Position numbers and translations under genes: made by a program
The notes under the pieces: model-generated
What the model was told of the DNA's origin: nothing
Databases searched by the model: none
What the model saw: the letters and a program-made list of their open reading frames with translations, nothing else
From: an uncultured Verrucomicrobia subdivision 3 bacterium
GTDB lineage: Bacteria; Verrucomicrobiota; Verrucomicrobiae; Limisphaerales; UBA11358
Assembly (NCBI GenBank): GCA_903921455.1
Contig: CAIXPZ010000221.1
Location: 1 to 51,121, forward strand
Direction of reading: 5' to 3'
DNA: 51,121 nt
Shown here: positions 48,891-51,121 of the stretch, piece by piece
How positions within the stretch are numbered: the first letter of the stretch is position 1
How the letters are laid out: each line of letters begins with the position of its first letter

Positions 48891-49823
48891 TCACGCCGAC
48901 AAAAAGAAATTCCGCTGTTTCGTGCTGATGGGCATTTCCAGTTTTTCCATCACCTTCAAGATATCCTCCCACACCTTGCGCTTCTCGCTCATCGCCTGGT
49001 TGCGCAGCAGATACGCCGGATGATATGTCGGCATCAGCGGAATGCCGCGATACGTCTGCCAGTTGCCGCGCAGTTTGGTAATGCCGGGTGTCTTGCCGAG
49101 CAACCCTTCCACCGCCGTCGCGCCGAGCGCCACGATGGCCTTGGGCTGGATCAAATCAATCTGCTCCTGCAAATACGGGATGCACGTCGCGCGCTCTTCC
49201 GGCGTGGGTGGCCGGTTGCCGGCGGACTGGCCGGGCGTGTCGGGCCGGCATTTCAGGATGTTCGCGATATAAACGTCGCTGCGCGCCAGCCCGGTGGCCT
49301 GGATGATTTTCGTGAGCAACTGCCCGGCGCGACCGACGAACGGCTCGCCCTGCTCGTCTTCATCCGCGCCCGGGGCCTCCCCGACAATCATCAATTGCGC
49401 ATCCAGGTTGCCCACGCCAAACACGACCGTCGTGCGCGACGCCGCGAGGTGCGGGCATTTCACGCAGGCCAGCGCCCGCTCGCGCAAGGCGGTGAACGCC
49501 GCAATTTTCAAGCCCTTAGCTTTATCTGCCGAATCATGGCGGGCCCCTGCGAACGGGTCGCCTTGATTGATTGCGGGCCTGGTCTCAGTGGGAGAAATGG
49601 TTTTCTGGGTTGGCACGGGGATGGCCGGTCCGGGCTTGTCGGCGGACGGTCTGGAAATTTTTGACATAGGCGCTGGACCACTGGAAGCCAGCAACCGCGC
49701 CGCCGGCTGCGCGAACGCGCGAAGCGTTTCCGGCGTGACCGCCACATGGCGCACGCCCCGCGATTTCAGGCCTTCCAGGTGCTGGATCGTCGCGTCGAGC
49801 AGCTGGCGATAGTCGTCGGACAT
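48891..49823 (-). CDS. Type-4 uracil-DNA glycosylase (Fe-S)
   Basis: 310 residues from ATG at 49823; the frame continues to 49865 without good support. A variable Pro/Ala-rich N-terminus (about 110 residues) precedes the catalytic domain. Cys120 and Cys123 (CVKCPHLAASRTTVVFG) start the Fe-S site, GEAPGADEDEQGEPFVGRAGQLL is motif A, Cys192 and Cys214 complete the cluster with a slightly longer loop than usual, and PLMPTYHPAYLLRN is the leucine-loop motif. It removes uracil from deaminated DNA. N-terminally extended forms like this are common in PVC and related bacteria. Confidence 0.95.
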   Translation of the reverse strand: MSDDYRQLLDATIQHLEGLKSRGVRHVAVTPETLRAFAQPAARLLASSGPAPMSKISRPSADKPGPAIPVPTQKTISPTETRPAINQGDPFAGARHDSADKAKGLKIAAFTALRERALACVKCPHLAASRTTVVFGVGNLDAQLMIVGEAPGADEDEQGEPFVGRAGQLLTKIIQATGLARSDVYIANILKCRPDTPGQSAGNRPPTPEERATCIPYLQEQIDLIQPKAIVALGATAVEGLLGKTPGITKLRGNWQTYRGIPLMPTYHPAYLLRNQAMSEKRKVWEDILKVMEKLEMPISTKQRNFFLSA

Positions 49824-49875
49824 GGCGACATCGTAACCGCTGCGCCGCGGAGCGGCAACCGGCATCCACAGTTTG

Positions 49876-49897
49876 GGTGACTTGCGGGGGCGTCACC
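49876..49897. repeat. Short inverted repeat between the divergent UDG and GH2 genes
   Basis: GGTGAC (49876-49881) and GTCACC (49892-49897) around a 10-base G-rich centre, in the 103-bp divergent gap. It could be an operator; nothing else distinguishes it. Confidence 0.35.
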
Positions 49898-49926
49898 TTT
49901 GCGGGAAACTATCCGTCCAAATCCAC

Positions 49927-51121
49927 ATGAAATTCATCCGCACCATCCTGCTGGCCGCAGTCTGGCTTCCAACGCTCGCCCGGGCCGGCGGCACTGCGGA
50001 CAATTTTGATGCCGGCTGGCGGTTCCTCAAAGCTGACACGACCGGGGCGGAACAAAATCAATTTGCCGATGATTCGTGGCGCCCGCTTGACGTGCCGCAT
50101 GACTGGAGCATTGAAGGCCCTTTTGCTGAAACGAACAAAACCGGCGGTGCGGGCGGCTTTCTGCCAAGCGGGGTCGGCTGGTATCGGAAACATTTCACCC
50201 TGCCGCCGAACGCCGCCAGCAAGTGTGTCGCCGTCGAGTTCGACGGCGTGATGCAGAACAGCGACGTCTGGATCAACGGCTTTCACCTCAGCCACCGTCC
50301 GAACGGTTATGTCAGCTTCAGCTACGAACTCACCGGCCATCTGAATTTTGGCGGGGACAACGTTCTCGCTGTGCGCTGCGACACGTCAGCGCAACCGGCG
50401 TCGCGCTGGTATTCCGGCGCGGGCATTTACCGCCACGTCCGGCTTGTCGTGACCGATCCAATTCACTTTTTACAAAACGGAATTTTTATTTCCACGCCGC
50501 AAGTTTCAGAAACAAACGCGACGGTGAAAATTGAATCTGCCGTTACAAACTATTTTGACGGAACTCGCAGCGTGATTCTAATGCCGGAGCAGAAAATCTC
50601 GCTCGAAATTTCCTTACTGGATGCCAATGGACAAATTGTTGGAGCCGCGAAAACAATTCCTCAAAGCATCTTGATTGGCGGCGGCGCGCACTTTTCACAA
50701 GACATTTCGCTGAAAAATCCGCAGCTTTGGAGTTTGGATTCTCCGAATCTATATCGCGCCGTCAGCAAAATCATTTTCGGCGAAAAAGTTTTGGACGAAG
50801 CAACCAACACCTTCGGCATTCGCGACGCGCATTTCGAGGCCGACACCGGTTTCTGGCTGAACGGAAAAAATTTCAAAATCTACGGCGTCTGCCTACATCA
50901 CGAAGGCGGTGCATTTGGCGCGGCGGTGCCGCTTTCGATTTGGGAAGCGCGGCTCACTGCCTTGAAATCGCTCGGCGTGAATGCGATTCGCACCGCGCAC
51001 AATCCGCCCGCGCCGGAATTTCTTGATCTGTGCGACCGCATGGGTTTTCTCGTGATGGACGAATCTTTCGACTGCTGGACGCGTGGCAAAACCGCGTCCG
51101 ATTATCACCTGTTCTTTTCCA
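49927..51121 (+). CDS. Glycoside hydrolase family 2, beta-galactosidase-like (partial)
   Basis: Open from ATG at 49927 to the right edge, 398 codons. A signal peptide (residues 1 to about 21, FIRTILLAAVWLPTLARAGG) shows it is exported. The GH2 sugar-binding domain has FDAGWRFLKADT, WRPLDVPHDWSIEGPF, GGFLPSGVGWYRKHF, VWINGFHLSHRPNGY and SRWYSGAGIYRHVRL. The Ig-like middle part ends LWSLDSPNLYRAV. The TIM barrel begins FGIRDAHFEADTGFWLNGKNFKIYGVCLHHEGG with NAIRTAHNPPAPEFLDLCDRMGFLVMDESFDCW. The catalytic glutamates lie beyond the window. Bases about 50460-50830 are more A+T-rich than the 5' end, which may only be codon drift. Confidence 0.95.
   Translation, partial: MKFIRTILLAAVWLPTLARAGGTADNFDAGWRFLKADTTGAEQNQFADDSWRPLDVPHDWSIEGPFAETNKTGGAGGFLPSGVGWYRKHFTLPPNAASKCVAVEFDGVMQNSDVWINGFHLSHRPNGYVSFSYELTGHLNFGGDNVLAVRCDTSAQPASRWYSGAGIYRHVRLVVTDPIHFLQNGIFISTPQVSETNATVKIESAVTNYFDGTRSVILMPEQKISLEISLLDANGQIVGAAKTIPQSILIGGGAHFSQDISLKNPQLWSLDSPNLYRAVSKIIFGEKVLDEATNTFGIRDAHFEADTGFWLNGKNFKIYGVCLHHEGGAFGAAVPLSIWEARLTALKSLGVNAIRTAHNPPAPEFLDLCDRMGFLVMDESFDCWTRGKTASDYHLFFS

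Overview
The window reads as a chromosomal segment of a Gram-negative, PVC-type bacterium, most likely Verrucomicrobiota. This is an inference from the gene families: an exosortase with a PEP-CTERM substrate, Ig/Fn3 surface proteins ending in an 'NWT...FYR' tail, and very large exopolysaccharide loci. No rRNA or marker gene is present to prove it. No tRNA, rRNA, CRISPR array, transposase or integrase was seen.

Layout. (1) 1-1542 (-): the start of a nonribosomal peptide synthetase whose first adenylation domain carries a threonine-type specificity code; it runs off the left edge. A small putative membrane protein lies next to it. (2) 1907-2587 (+): a PEP-CTERM protein followed by a strong intrinsic terminator. 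(3) 2777-31458 (-): about 29 kb of tightly packed, often overlapping genes forming an exopolysaccharide locus. In transcription order these are an outer-membrane beta-barrel, Wza-like exporter, Wzc-like tyrosine autokinase, ABC exporter, six glycosyltransferases, an FkbM methyltransferase, another glycosyltransferase, a secreted beta-helix protein, a glycosyltransferase, a Wzy-like polymerase, two glycosyltransferases, a WcaF-like acetyltransferase, exosortase fused to EpsI, a glycosyltransferase, a WecA-like initiating transferase with an extra nucleotide-binding domain, and a TPR protein. The middle (about 9.9-26.5 kb) is visibly richer in G+C than both flanks. (4) 31.5-39.7 kb: regulation and surface. 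This holds an AraC-type regulator, a secreted Fn3/Ig repeat protein, a NusG/RfaH-like antiterminator, a receiver-PAS-histidine kinase, a NarL-type response regulator and a stand-alone receiver. (5) 39.9-51.1 kb: two SDR epimerases followed by ordinary metabolic and repair genes (free methionine-R-sulfoxide reductase, AlkD-like glycosylase, PurC, UvrC, DedA, type-4 uracil-DNA glycosylase) and the 5' part of a family-2 glycoside hydrolase running off the right edge.

How it may work together (inference). The WecA-like enzyme primes undecaprenyl phosphate, the eleven glycosyltransferases extend the glycan, and FkbM and WcaF decorate it. Wzy, the ABC exporter, Wzc, Wza and the barrel polymerise and export it, while the exosortase processes PEP-CTERM proteins such as the one encoded next door. 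Three promoter-proximal sites share the sigma-54 pattern GGCA-N7-TGC, giving the invariant GG-N10-GC. They lie upstream of the exopolysaccharide operon, the Ig-repeat protein and the hybrid kinase. The first two also have a dyad 100-180 bp upstream, where a sigma-54 activator would bind. This suggests one RpoN regulon joins matrix glycan, surface protein and sensor. No sigma-54 activator gene is visible in the window.
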